A stretch of 60,529 bases of DNA from Clostridiales bacterium (GTDB taxonomy: Bacteria > Bacillota > Clostridia > Oscillospirales > Oscillospiraceae): contig JAHZGF010000048.1 in NCBI GenBank assembly GCA_019420945.1, positions 1-60,529 on the forward strand. Direction: 5' to 3'. This document shows, one piece after another, positions 1 to 7,585 of this stretch (within the stretch, counting starts at the first letter, position 1; each line of letters opens with the position of its first letter). The position numbers were made by a program, and so were the translations under genes. The notes under the pieces were generated by a model. That model was not told where the DNA came from, ran no database searches, and was given only the letters and a program-made list of their open reading frames with translations.

Positions 1-43
1 GTCCCGCGCTGCCTGCGTTGCTTCAGGCGGCTTCCGGACGCAC
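1..43 (-). other. Possible 5' end of a group II intron interrupting virB4
   Basis: Reading the minus strand, the virB4 frame is intact up to the conserved Walker B segment IYIDEIY. The next bases, from position 43 downward, are GTGCGTCC and the frame then stops. GUGCG is the usual start of a bacterial group II intron, and these introns often sit in conserved conjugation genes. Only 43 bases are visible, so no intron domain or reverse transcriptase can be seen. A deletion or another insertion would look the same. Confidence 0.4.
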
Positions 44-2014
44 ATAGATCTCATCGATATAGATCCAGGTATTCCGCCCCAGGCGGCGGTTGCGGGTGAT
101 TCGGTTGAGAAAGCTGTCCAGGATCACCAGCATGCCCATGGAGAGCAGCTGTTTGCCCAGCTTCCGGATGTCATAACAGGCGATGCGGGAGCTCATGTCC
201 ACATTGGTGGGTTTGGCAAAGGTGTTGAGACTGCCCTCCGTGAACAGTTCCAGGGCCAGAGCCACATCCCGCGCCTCTGCCTCCGGCTGGCGCAGCAGTT
301 CGGCGTGAAAGTCCTGGAGTGTGGGGGCCTGGCCTCGGCAGCCGTCCCGCACATAGTCGTGGTAGCACTGTGCCGTACAGCGGTCGATGATGGACTTCTC
401 CTTGGCAGACAGCTTTCCAGCCCCCACAGACTGCTCACAGAGGGAAAGCAGGAACTCCGATTTCAGCACCACAGGGTTTTCCCCCTCGCCATAGCCCTGC
501 TCCATGTCCATGGCGTTGATGTGGTTGCTGGAGGTGGCGGAGATCTCCACCACCTCGCCGCCCAGCCCTTCCACTAGGGGCCGATATTCCGACTCCGGAT
601 CGATAATCAGGATGTCATCCTGGGTAGAGAGGGCCAGGGCTGTAATCTCCCGTTTTGCGGTAAAGGATTTGCCGGAGCCAGACACGCCCAGAACAAATCC
701 GTTGCCGTTGAGGAGCTGCTTGCGATCGGAAATGATGAGATTTTTACTGATGACATTCTGGCCGTAGTAGATGCCGCCCCGGTCCCGGATCTCCTGGGCT
801 TTGAAGGGCATGAGGACGGCCAGGGCCTCGGTGGTAAGGGTGCGCAGGGCGTCGATCCGCCGCAGACCCAAGGGGAGGGCGGTGACAAGGCCCGCGTCCT
901 GCTGCCAGTTCAGAGTGGTCAGCTGACACAAATGCTTGCGTGCGATGGACTGGAGGGTCTCTGTGTCGCTGTCCAGCTCCTCCTTGCTGTCGGCCAGATG
1001 CACCAGAGTCACCACGGCGAACATCATCCGCTGATCCCGTGTGGTTAGATCATCCAGCATTTCCCGCGTCTCTTTCCGCTGCTGCTCCAGGTCGTAGGGC
1101 ACCACCGCGGAGAAGTTGTTGTTGCTGTTCTGCCGCCGCTGCCAGTTGGTGACGTTGGTCTCCACCCCCAACAGGCGGTTCTGCATCTCACGCACGGCCT
1201 CATCGGTGGGGACAGGGATCACGTCGATGGACAGCATCATGGTGCGGTTCAGGCTGGTGAGCTCATTGATCATGGAGTCCTTGATGTAGCTGGCATACTC
1301 CTTGAGGAACATGGCCCGGCCATATTTATCGCCCATGATGAAGTGATCCTTCCGAAACTCCATGCTGTCCGGGCAGATGGCGTCCTTGAAGGAGCGTCCT
1401 GTTTTCATGCACTCCCGCAGGTCGATATGGAACCGGGACTCCTCGCCCACCCGGTAAAAATCATGGAGCACACGCAGCCGCTCCACCGCGTCCAGCTCCT
1501 CACAGTGGGAATCCAGGTGATTGAGCCGGGTGGTCACATCATTCATGACCCTGTCGAAGAAGGTCCGGGCCTCCTCGGGCGTTTTCTTATGGGTGGAGAC
1601 GGTGACATATCGCTCCTGCACCATGCTGTTGGAGGAGTCGGTGACCTTGTCACGCAGCATGGCGTTGTACTCCGAACGGCCTCCGTCCAGATGATCCCCC
1701 TGGGGCGGGATCAGGATCTCCCGCTCAAAGTTGCGGCGGTTGAGCCGCTTGTTGTTGATGGTGATTTTGGTGGTAGAGCCGGTGTCCAGGGCATTGAGTA
1801 GTTCCGAGTAGCCCAGGAACATGGACGTCTTGTCCTCTTTGGAAGCGATGGCGTAATTGATGTCGGAAAAGCGGACGGTTTTTGAGAATTTCCCGCCAAA
1901 CTGAAAAAGCCCATCCGGCCAGAGGCGGCGGATGGGGATGGTATCCTGTACGGACTTTGGCACAGAAAGGTGCTCTTTGTCCTGCTTCAGTGTGTTTTGA
2001 AGGGTCTTAATCAA
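23..2014 (-). CDS. virB4: VirB4/TraE-type conjugation ATPase, C-terminally cut
   Basis: This is the ATPase that powers the type IV secretion channel at the cytoplasmic membrane. The reading frame gives 663 residues. Walker A (GVSGSGKS) lies at about 443-450, and the Walker B segment (IYIDEIY) falls only a few residues before the stop. Family members run on for roughly 120-150 more residues with the rest of the motor domain. Here the protein ends in VRPEAA immediately after Walker B, so it is either interrupted by an insertion or truncated. Its start overlaps the end of the PrgI gene by 8 bp, as expected for a coupled operon. The membrane-associated N-terminal half looks intact. Confidence 0.88.
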   Translation of the reverse strand: MIKTLQNTLKQDKEHLSVPKSVQDTIPIRRLWPDGLFQFGGKFSKTVRFSDINYAIASKEDKTSMFLGYSELLNALDTGSTTKITINNKRLNRRNFEREILIPPQGDHLDGGRSEYNAMLRDKVTDSSNSMVQERYVTVSTHKKTPEEARTFFDRVMNDVTTRLNHLDSHCEELDAVERLRVLHDFYRVGEESRFHIDLRECMKTGRSFKDAICPDSMEFRKDHFIMGDKYGRAMFLKEYASYIKDSMINELTSLNRTMMLSIDVIPVPTDEAVREMQNRLLGVETNVTNWQRRQNSNNNFSAVVPYDLEQQRKETREMLDDLTTRDQRMMFAVVTLVHLADSKEELDSDTETLQSIARKHLCQLTTLNWQQDAGLVTALPLGLRRIDALRTLTTEALAVLMPFKAQEIRDRGGIYYGQNVISKNLIISDRKQLLNGNGFVLGVSGSGKSFTAKREITALALSTQDDILIIDPESEYRPLVEGLGGEVVEISATSSNHINAMDMEQGYGEGENPVVLKSEFLLSLCEQSVGAGKLSAKEKSIIDRCTAQCYHDYVRDGCRGQAPTLQDFHAELLRQPEAEARDVALALELFTEGSLNTFAKPTNVDMSSRIACYDIRKLGKQLLSMGMLVILDSFLNRITRNRRLGRNTWIYIDEIYVRPEAA

Positions 2015-2360
2015 GTCGGATGGCCTCCTTTATTGATATGTGCTCCATAAGTTTGACATAGAGATCCTCCGTTCGGAATAAGAGCCGTTTGGGCATGAGA
2101 AATTCCGAGCAGATATAAGCCATGAGAAAGCGTTCCAGCGTCATACCGTTGTAGGTGAAAAAACCGCCTAGGGCAAAGGGAAACGCGGCCAGGATACACA
2201 CCCATCCGATCTCGCCTGTTCCAAGCACCGGGTGCAGGCAAAAGTACACGGCCAGCGCCACCAGAACGGCCAGCAGGGCAAACAAGAATTGCCGCAGGGA
2301 CAGGCCGAAAAATAGACTTTCCTGGTAATTCCGCACCTCTTTATTGATGCGTACCTCCAA
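2007..2360 (-). CDS. PrgI-family conjugal transfer membrane protein
   Basis: A 117-residue protein of the PrgI family, which in Gram-positive conjugation is the VirB3-like partner placed directly before VirB4. It begins MEVRINKEVRNYQESLFFG, followed by two hydrophobic segments at about residues 22-43 and 50-70 and a charged C-terminal tail ending KEAIRLD. It overlaps the start of virB4 by 8 bp, which suggests translational coupling. It presumably sits in the cytoplasmic membrane with the channel complex. The family call rests on size, topology and position. Confidence 0.85.
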   Translation of the reverse strand: MEVRINKEVRNYQESLFFGLSLRQFLFALLAVLVALAVYFCLHPVLGTGEIGWVCILAAFPFALGGFFTYNGMTLERFLMAYICSEFLMPKRLLFRTEDLYVKLMEHISIKEAIRLD

Positions 2361-2462
2361 GGTATCACCTCCTGCATTTCTGTTTGGTTTTCATGGACAG
2401 ACCGTTGCAAAGCCTGTCCGGCTATGGTACCATTTGCTCAACTTAGGAAGGGAGTTGAGCGT

Positions 2463-2825
2463 ATGGCATATCTGATGCTCGGGAGCGTAATGATCTTACT
2501 CTCCATTGTGTTCCGCCTGGCAGCGGTGTTTCGCCTGACCATCCCACTGGTTTATGCGCTGATCGTTCCCACCGTTTTTCATGAATGGTACTATGCCAAT
2601 CAAACGCTGGCCAACGTCATCTGGTATGCGCTGCTGGCGGTTGTAGTTCTGTCCTGGGTGGTCTCTCTGGTTCGGAAGGTTCAGGACATCCTGCTCCGGA
2701 GGAGAGAGGACAAGATGCTGGAACTCATCGTGCTCAACCGGATGCGGGAGGCCCAAATGTACGGGAAACCAGAAGCGGATGGCGGATATAAGATCCAGGT
2801 GGACGACCTGTTTGACGATGATTAA
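2463..2825 (+). CDS. Small membrane protein encoded against the transfer operon
   Basis: A 120-residue protein of unknown function. The ATG at 2463 is preceded by GGAAGGGAG and is chosen over an upstream ATG at 2424 that has no ribosome site. Two hydrophobic stretches (about residues 3-40 and 50-72) are followed by a basic segment and an acidic tail ending VDDLFDDD. It lies on the plus strand in the middle of the minus-strand transfer operon, divergent from the PrgI gene, and its stop overlaps the stop of the TrbL gene by 4 bp. The clear ribosome site and well-behaved protein composition argue that it is real. A role in the transfer machinery is only inferred from position. Confidence 0.7.
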   Translation: MAYLMLGSVMILLSIVFRLAAVFRLTIPLVYALIVPTVFHEWYYANQTLANVIWYALLAVVVLSWVVSLVRKVQDILLRRREDKMLELIVLNRMREAQMYGKPEADGGYKIQVDDLFDDD

Positions 2826-3667
2826 CCAAGCCCCATCAATTCCCGGATGATCCGGTCACTCATCTTGATGGAACCAACCAGCACCAGCATATTGAAGATC
2901 AACTCGCCAATGTAGTTCCAGACCAGTGTAGCCGGTGCTGTGGAAGCGTCGCCCACAGCGGGCGGGGCGGAGGCAAACTGCGAAAAAATGACGCAGGCCA
3001 GCACAATGATACAGCCCTCCAGGCAGATGGCGGCATAGCTTTTGAGGAAAGCGACGCCGATGCTGCTGGAGGGCTGTCCCGCGAAACTGGCCAGGGGGAT
3101 AGGCGCGATGGCGGTGGCCATGTAGAGCTTGAAAAAGCGGGAGTAAACGGTCAGGATCATAACGAGGGATAGAACCCAGATAAACAGGGAGCCCAGCAGA
3201 GTCACCGCCCAAAGGGGGATGGATTCCAACAGTCCTACACTTTCAATGGCGGTAATGAGTTCCTCCGGGAGTGTGGTGGGTGACATGGCAGTCATGCCGG
3301 ATGCGTCCATGATGGTGGATACTGCACCCTGGGCTATTCGGAACAGGGCGTTCATCAGTTCCATGCCATAGGTCACTGCCGCCTGGGCCAATACAAAGCG
3401 GATAAAGCACTTGAAGGCCACCTCTGGGCGTTTGATCTCGGTAAAGCTGCCGCAGGTCTTGACTACGCCCATCACGAAAAAGAGTACCAACAGAGCGTAG
3501 CCGATGGCTTGGAGCGCGCCGTTGATGCTGACGATCACGTTCCAGATCCCGCCGCCTTTGAATTCCTCCGGGGTGGTGCTGATCAAAGTCCAGATCTCTG
3601 CAAGTTTGTCGTTCCAGGTCTGTAGTGCGGAATTCAGATTGTCTACGATCCAGTTTCCACTGCCCAT
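2822..3667 (-). CDS. VirB6/TrbL-like channel membrane protein
   Basis: A 281-residue polytopic membrane protein with about six hydrophobic segments (for example GYALLVLFFVMGVV and WAVTLLGSLFIWVLSLVMIL), of the kind found as the VirB6/TrbL subunit of Firmicute conjugation systems. The N-terminus is hydrophilic, and the C-terminus ends SDRIIRELMGLG. A strong ribosome site, AAGGAGGTGATGCAAC, precedes the ATG. It sits between PrgI/VirB4 and Maff2, the usual order in this ICE family. It would form part of the inner-membrane channel. Confidence 0.85.
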   Translation of the reverse strand: MGSGNWIVDNLNSALQTWNDKLAEIWTLISTTPEEFKGGGIWNVIVSINGALQAIGYALLVLFFVMGVVKTCGSFTEIKRPEVAFKCFIRFVLAQAAVTYGMELMNALFRIAQGAVSTIMDASGMTAMSPTTLPEELITAIESVGLLESIPLWAVTLLGSLFIWVLSLVMILTVYSRFFKLYMATAIAPIPLASFAGQPSSSIGVAFLKSYAAICLEGCIIVLACVIFSQFASAPPAVGDASTAPATLVWNYIGELIFNMLVLVGSIKMSDRIIRELMGLG

Positions 3668-3700
3668 GTTGCATCACCTCCTTCAATAAAAGACTTGTGA

Positions 3701-3729
3701 TTGAAAAATTGTGCTACAAATGCTATACT
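3701..3729 (+). promoter_or_regulatory. Sigma-A type promoter for the small toxin-like gene
   Basis: TTGAAA at 3701-3706 and TATACT at 3724-3729 are separated by 17 bp, a near-consensus housekeeping promoter. It faces right on the plus strand, opposite to the surrounding operon. A transcript from here would run about 220 nt to the hairpin at 3926-3959. Confidence 0.7.
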
Positions 3730-3825
3730 GCACTTGGCCCCAGGAGGCACGGTAGAGAGAGCCATCGGATAGCAGGGCGACCATATATGGGGCAACTGTC
3801 ACTGACTATCGCGGAGGTGTTGCCG

Positions 3826-3924
3826 ATGGTTTCGGATTTCTTAACAGTTGCGTCTTTTGCAGTTCTCATGTTGACAAAATTGTTGCTTAATTCTTGCTCT
3901 TTTACCGGCCTCTTAAATTATTAG
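3826..3924 (+). CDS. Tiny hydrophobic peptide, candidate holin-like type I toxin
   Basis: A 32-codon reading frame beginning MVSDFLTVASFAVLMLTKLL. The ATG at 3826 has a GGAGGT ribosome site 7 bp upstream; an in-frame ATG at 3787 lacks one. One hydrophobic helix spans about residues 4-22. The gene has its own near-consensus promoter (3701-3729) and terminator (3926-3959), so it is an autonomous unit of about 220 nt between the TrbL and Maff2 genes on the opposite strand. Size, helix and layout resemble the holin-like TxpA/BsrG-type toxins of Firmicutes. I found no convincing promoter for an antisense antitoxin RNA, so the toxin call is inference. Confidence 0.5.
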   Translation: MVSDFLTVASFAVLMLTKLLLNSCSFTGLLNY

Positions 3925-3925
3925 T

Positions 3926-3959
3926 AAAATGCTGTGGATGCTGATATCCACAGCATTTT
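3926..3959. terminator. Bidirectional terminator hairpin
   Basis: A perfect 14-bp stem, AAAATGCTGTGGAT with its complement, has a 6-nt loop and is flanked by T-runs on both strands. It starts 1 bp after the toxin-like stop codon on the plus strand and lies 17 bp after the Maff2 stop on the minus strand. It could therefore end both transcripts and separate Maff2 from TrbL. Confidence 0.85.
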
Positions 3960-3976
3960 TACTTAAATTTATAATT

Positions 3977-4303
3977 TTATCCGGTAATGAGAGTGAGGAT
4001 CTCCTTGGTAAAGGTGATCACAATACCGCCAGCAATGGTGAGCATGCCGTTGGCCCGCTGAGAGGGGTCGTGGCTCTTGAGGGACAGGCCCAGCTGGAGG
4101 ACACCGAAGCCCAGCAGGATCAGGCCGATGGCTCGAATCAGGGAGAAGATGAACTCGGAAAGGTTGTTGACGACAGTCAGCGGATCGTCTGCGGCAAAGG
4201 CCGGGACAACCATAACGGTCAGCGCCAGAACGAGGCAGGAAAACAGGGCGTACAGTTTCCGTGCGCGGCGCTCATACTTGCGGGTGGTCAGATCATGTTT
4301 CAT
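3977..4303 (-). CDS. Maff2-family membrane protein, pilin-like
   Basis: A 108-residue protein with a signal-like N-terminus (basic start, a hydrophobic stretch LYALFSCLVLALTVMVV, then PAFAADD, a likely signal-peptidase site) and two further hydrophobic segments. The family is found next to VirD4 and TrbL in ICEs of Clostridia, and its topology resembles VirB2 pilin precursors. Its start codon overlaps the end of the virD4 gene by 4 bp, so the two are translationally coupled. A pilin-like role is inferred from size, topology and neighbourhood. Confidence 0.8.
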   Translation of the reverse strand: MKHDLTTRKYERRARKLYALFSCLVLALTVMVVPAFAADDPLTVVNNLSEFIFSLIRAIGLILLGFGVLQLGLSLKSHDPSQRANGMLTIAGGIVITFTKEILTLITG

Positions 4304-6048
4304 GCTGCAGTCTCCTTTTCTTTGTTGATTTCATCGGCAGAAATAACCTGGAAGAACGGTGTGCCTGGAATGGCCGGTGTGGTGTTGTGTCCATGGTGAA
4401 TGTACGGCGCTCCGCCTCCGTCCACGGTGTAGCGGATAGCGGGGTGCTCGGTCAGTTCATACTTTAGGTCCATGACGGGTTTTGCTCCCCGGATAAACAA
4501 GATGCAATAGCGATTATCCAACGCACGAACCTCATCGGGGGTAAGCAGCTCCCGTCCGCTCATCTGGAAATTGGTGGAGTAGGAGCCCGATTTGCCCTTG
4601 GTCTGCCCATGGGTCTTTGTATCAATGGTGGCCTTGCCCAGGGCCTCGGAGATGTACTTATGGGTGCTCTGCTCGTTGCCGCCCAGATAGAGGATGGTGT
4701 CCGAGTTGCCGGGGATGGTCTCCCAGGAGTCCTTGTACAGCTCCTTGATCTGGGCCATGTTCTGAATGATGGTGCTGGAGGAAATGTTGCGGGAACGCAT
4801 GGTGGCCAATTCACGAGTGTACCCTGGCAGCGGCATGGCTGCGAACTCATCCAATACAAAGTGGACGTGCCGGGGCAGCGCCCCATGATGGATCTGGTCC
4901 GCGCTGTAATAAAGTGTCTGAAAGGCCTGGGAATAGAGCAGGGACACCAAGAAATTGAAGGTGTTGTCATTGTCCGGGATCACGGCGTAAAGAGCGCATT
5001 TCTTTTCTCCCAGAGTATAGAGGTCCATATCGTCGTGATCCGTGATGGCCCGGATCTGGGGCAGGTTAAAGGGGGCCAGACGAACCGCAGCGGAGACCAA
5101 AATACTCTTGGCTGTCTTGCCCGCGCTCTGCTTGAATACTTTGTACTGCCTGAGAGCCACGCTCTCCGGGTTCTCCCGTTCCATGGCCTGGAACAGCAGA
5201 TCCAGGGGGGAGAGATACTCGTCATCCTCCTCTCGAACCTCCGCATATTCCAGCACCCGCATGACCATGGAGAAGTTCTGCTCATACTCTGGAGCCTCCT
5301 GGAACAGCATGAGGATGATGGCCTGGAGGAGTGCCGTCTCCGCCTTGGTCCAAAACGGATCAGATTCATGGCTGCCCTTTGGTGTGGTAGCCTGGATGAG
5401 GTTATTGACCAGCTTGAGGACATCTTTTTCATCTCTCAGATAGCGGAATGGGTTGTATCCGTCCGACTCCTCCAGGTTGACCAGGTTGAGCACCCGGATT
5501 TCATACCCTTTGCTTTTCAGCCATCCTCCGGTGGATGTGAGCACCTCCATTTTCGGGTCAGTGATGACATAATTGGTGTTGGCCTCCAGGATGTTTGGTT
5601 TCACATAGCTGCGGGTCTTGGCCGCGCCGCTGCCGCCAATAACCAGGACGTTGAGGGAGCGGCGGTGCTTGTGGGTGTCCAGGCCCAGGCGGACATGGCA
5701 GGTCAGGATCTTGTTCTCTTTTTGGCGGAACATGGCGTTGACCTGCCGGGGTGAACCCCAGGCGGCGGAGCCGTGCTCCTCACCGTCCCGAGTGCGCCCC
5801 TGTTCCGAGGCGTAGATACATAGGCCCATGATATAGAGGCCGGTACAGATCAGGATGGACAGCAGGCTTTTGTCTGTCCAATGGATATCCAGCGGATGCT
5901 GGAGCGCCGCTGTCAGGTTGGTAAGAAGTTCCGGCAATCCATGCCCAAAGGATTGGGCAATGAGCAATGCGCCCCAGACCACCGGAACATAAAAAAACAG
6001 GGCCAGGACAATGTTCCCGGCCCTGGAACTTTGCTTCAGGAAACTCAC
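4300..6048 (-). CDS. virD4: VirD4/TraG-type coupling protein
   Basis: The coupling ATPase that brings the relaxase-DNA complex to the secretion channel. Two N-terminal membrane helices are followed by a Walker A variant (GGSGAAKT) and a Walker B segment (HFVLDEFAAMP). About 580 residues is normal for the family. The frame stays open upstream to 6126, but that extension crosses the terminator hairpin at 6065-6100. I therefore place the start at the GTG at 6048 or a CTG at 6039, next to GGAGGTGAG. It ends overlapping the Maff2 start by 4 bp. Start confidence is low, function confidence high. Confidence 0.88.
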   Translation of the reverse strand: MSFLKQSSRAGNIVLALFFYVPVVWGALLIAQSFGHGLPELLTNLTAALQHPLDIHWTDKSLLSILICTGLYIMGLCIYASEQGRTRDGEEHGSAAWGSPRQVNAMFRQKENKILTCHVRLGLDTHKHRRSLNVLVIGGSGAAKTRSYVKPNILEANTNYVITDPKMEVLTSTGGWLKSKGYEIRVLNLVNLEESDGYNPFRYLRDEKDVLKLVNNLIQATTPKGSHESDPFWTKAETALLQAIILMLFQEAPEYEQNFSMVMRVLEYAEVREEDDEYLSPLDLLFQAMERENPESVALRQYKVFKQSAGKTAKSILVSAAVRLAPFNLPQIRAITDHDDMDLYTLGEKKCALYAVIPDNDNTFNFLVSLLYSQAFQTLYYSADQIHHGALPRHVHFVLDEFAAMPLPGYTRELATMRSRNISSSTIIQNMAQIKELYKDSWETIPGNSDTILYLGGNEQSTHKYISEALGKATIDTKTHGQTKGKSGSYSTNFQMSGRELLTPDEVRALDNRYCILFIRGAKPVMDLKYELTEHPAIRYTVDGGGAPYIHHGHNTTPAIPGTPFFQVISADEINKEKETAA

Positions 6049-6064
6049 CTCCAAGCAAAACACA

Positions 6065-6100
6065 GGGGACTCAGCAGATGGATTCGTCTGCTGAGTCCCC
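6065..6100 (-). terminator. Terminator after the SLOG-family gene
   Basis: A perfect 14-bp stem (GGGGACTCAGCAGA and its complement) with an 8-nt loop, followed on the minus strand by TGTGTTTT. It begins 4 bp after the stop at 6105. The transfer operon therefore probably restarts at or is attenuated before virD4. The terminator at 20440-20468 shares the same GGGGACTC/GAGTCCCC base. Confidence 0.75.
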
Positions 6101-6104
6101 CTAT

Positions 6105-6593
6105 TTATGGTGTGATGATAACACACGGAATGTGCTGTTGTTTGGCATAAGCGATGGTATTTCTGGTTCCGCCGCTCTCACCCGTATAGACCGCGATCAC
6201 CCGCCCGGAGTGATCTACCATCCATTCATTGCGGCGCTGGTATGCAGAATAGGAGAACTCCTGACTAATACAGCGCACCATATCTGCGTGCCATATCACC
6301 TCCACATAACGATCAGTCCACGACGTACTCCAATGAAGTCCGAAATTTTCATACGGAAGTGCGCAGATCAGCTTCAGTCGGGCATCTGATACTCTGCGTT
6401 TAAGAACCAGCTCTGCCGCGCAAATATCCACCCCCTTTGCCATCCCTGAAATAAATGTAGTAAACCCATCCTCTATCGCTCGGTCGATTTCCAGTCCTAA
6501 TCGTACACATAGCTGTTCTTCTGAGATGTTCAGCTTTTCTGGTCTGTGTCCCGTAAAGCAGCAACGATGCTGCCGTAGTTCTTGCTCATGCAT
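6105..6593 (-). CDS. DUF1273/YpsA-like SLOG-fold protein
   Basis: A 162-residue protein beginning MHEQELRQHRCCFTGHRPEK. The FTGHRPEKL segment and FISGMAKGVDICAAELVL match the YpsA/DUF1273 branch of the SLOG (Rossmann-like, nucleotide-ligand-binding) superfamily. The ATG at 6593 is preferred over 6614 because AAGGAGGAG lies 6 bp upstream. Members are common on mobile elements, and a ligand-sensing role is inferred for the superfamily. It is transcribed divergently from the XRE regulator, with nested palindromes between the two genes, and it ends in its own terminator. Target or ligand cannot be told from sequence. Confidence 0.8.
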   Translation of the reverse strand: MHEQELRQHRCCFTGHRPEKLNISEEQLCVRLGLEIDRAIEDGFTTFISGMAKGVDICAAELVLKRRVSDARLKLICALPYENFGLHWSTSWTDRYVEVIWHADMVRCISQEFSYSAYQRRNEWMVDHSGRVIAVYTGESGGTRNTIAYAKQQHIPCVIITP

Positions 6594-6614
6594 AAACCAC
6601 TCCTCCTTCGACAT

Positions 6615-6694
6615 AGACTATAACATTATCTAATGTAATAGTCTATATCCTTGAGTGAGCAATTCCTTATTATCTAACCATAACATCAGATAAT
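6615..6694. promoter_or_regulatory. Divergent control region with two operator-like palindromes
   Basis: Between the SLOG gene (minus) and the XRE gene (plus) lies a near-perfect 30-bp palindrome at 6615-6644. Its outer arms are AGACTAT/ATAGTCT and its inner arms ACATTA/TAATGT. A second inverted repeat, ATTATCT/AGATAAT, lies at 6669-6694, just before the XRE ribosome site. These are plausible binding sites for the XRE protein; that link is inferred. Confidence 0.55.
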
Positions 6695-6707
6695 AGGAGC
6701 ATGAGAT

Positions 6708-6932
6708 ATGGTGAAACTGAATGTGTTGGAATTGCTGGAGAAACAGGGCAGGACAAAATATTGGCTCTATAAGCAACTTGGAATGAGCTATCAGAATTTC
6801 AACCGCATGGTGAACAATGAAACTCAGTCTATCAAATTGGAGCGAATTGAAACCCTGTGTTTATTGCTAAACTGCACACCAAATGATTTGTTTTTAATCG
6901 ATTGTGAGTGTGAACATACGCCCCAACCGTAG
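6708..6932 (+). CDS. XRE-family helix-turn-helix regulator
   Basis: A 74-residue Cro/CI-type DNA-binding protein. The HTH is visible as TKYWLYKQLGMSYQNFNRMV, and the segment KLERIETLCLLLNCTPNDLF is the usual end of these small regulators. It is one of very few plus-strand genes in the element. TAGGAGC lies 9 bp before the ATG. It faces the operator-like palindromes at 6615-6694 and probably controls itself and the divergent SLOG gene; in this ICE type such small regulators often set transfer-operon activity. Its stop lies inside the convergent terminator at 6918-6956. Confidence 0.85.
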   Translation: MVKLNVLELLEKQGRTKYWLYKQLGMSYQNFNRMVNNETQSIKLERIETLCLLLNCTPNDLFLIDCECEHTPQP

Positions 6933-6956
6933 GGGCATTATCTCTGCTTGGGGCGT
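6918..6956. terminator. Terminator between XRE and PcfB genes
   Basis: A 9-bp stem, ACGCCCCAA with TTGGGGCGT, is followed on the plus strand by CCTTTTTG. It overlaps the 3' ends of the convergent XRE and PcfB genes. Confidence 0.6.
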
Positions 6957-7585
6957 CCTTTTTGTTTGCTTCTGGCCGGAGCCGCTTTGTGCTGCCGATT
7001 TAGCTGTTCCCGGTATCCCTTCAGCTGTGCCAGAACAGAGGGGCGCTTATGAGTCGTCTCCGTACTGATTTTGCTCTTGGAGATACTGGAGCTGCCGCTG
7101 ATACCGGCCAAGTCGAACTCCGACCGAGACTCTTTTTTTGGCGTTCTTTCCTCCCGGATCACGGAATCCCGCATGGGGGCTTGCTCCTTGGCTGGTGTAC
7201 TCTGGCGATCCTGCGGAAGGTATCGGATGCGCTCAAAAATGAGATTGGCTCGCTCCAGCTCTGTGACTGGCATGGCCACATCTACCACCTTGCCCCGCCC
7301 ATCTGAATCCCGGATGACAGAAAACAGGATCTTCTGTTTGACCGCTCTCTGCTTGAATGCCTGATACTGTTCCGGCGACATGGGGAACATTCGGATATCC
7401 CGTGTCTCCCGGAGCATTTTTCCCATGTTGACCTTCCCGGATAGGGTCTTGTGATGCTTTGCCAAAGCCAGCGTGATGGCCAGTAGATTTTTGAGAGCAG
7501 ATGCACCCAACCGAACTGTCACTTCTGTGCCGGTCAACATCATGCGAACCATCTGGTCGGCAGCCTCACCGCCTCCGATGTTCAT
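6938..7585 (-). CDS. PcfB-family (DUF3801) conjugation protein
   Basis: A 215-residue cytoplasmic protein of the PcfB/DUF3801 family. The conserved core includes TGTEVTVRLGASALKNLLAI and MFPMSPEQYQAFKQRA near the N-terminus. The tail is basic and low-complexity, rich in Lys, Arg, Ser and Gln. PcfB-type proteins accompany the relaxase and coupling protein in Firmicute conjugation, where they help assemble the relaxosome. Its start overlaps the 3' end of the relaxase gene by 20 bp in another frame, so the two are co-expressed. Confidence 0.82.
   Translation of the reverse strand: MNIGGGEAADQMVRMMLTGTEVTVRLGASALKNLLAITLALAKHHKTLSGKVNMGKMLRETRDIRMFPMSPEQYQAFKQRAVKQKILFSVIRDSDGRGKVVDVAMPVTELERANLIFERIRYLPQDRQSTPAKEQAPMRDSVIREERTPKKESRSEFDLAGISGSSSISKSKISTETTHKRPSVLAQLKGYREQLNRQHKAAPARSKQKGRPKQR

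Noticed and set aside
3840..3960. Search for an antisense antitoxin promoter opposite the small toxin-like gene
   Set aside because: No convincing -35/-10 pair was found on the minus strand, so no antitoxin RNA is annotated.
4609..5754. Plus-strand open frame (381 codons) opposite virD4
   Set aside because: No start signal, and composition typical of antisense to a conserved ATPase gene.
6048..6126. N-terminal extension of VirD4 to 6126
   Set aside because: It would translate through a perfect 14-bp terminator stem, and the extra residues have no membrane or family character.
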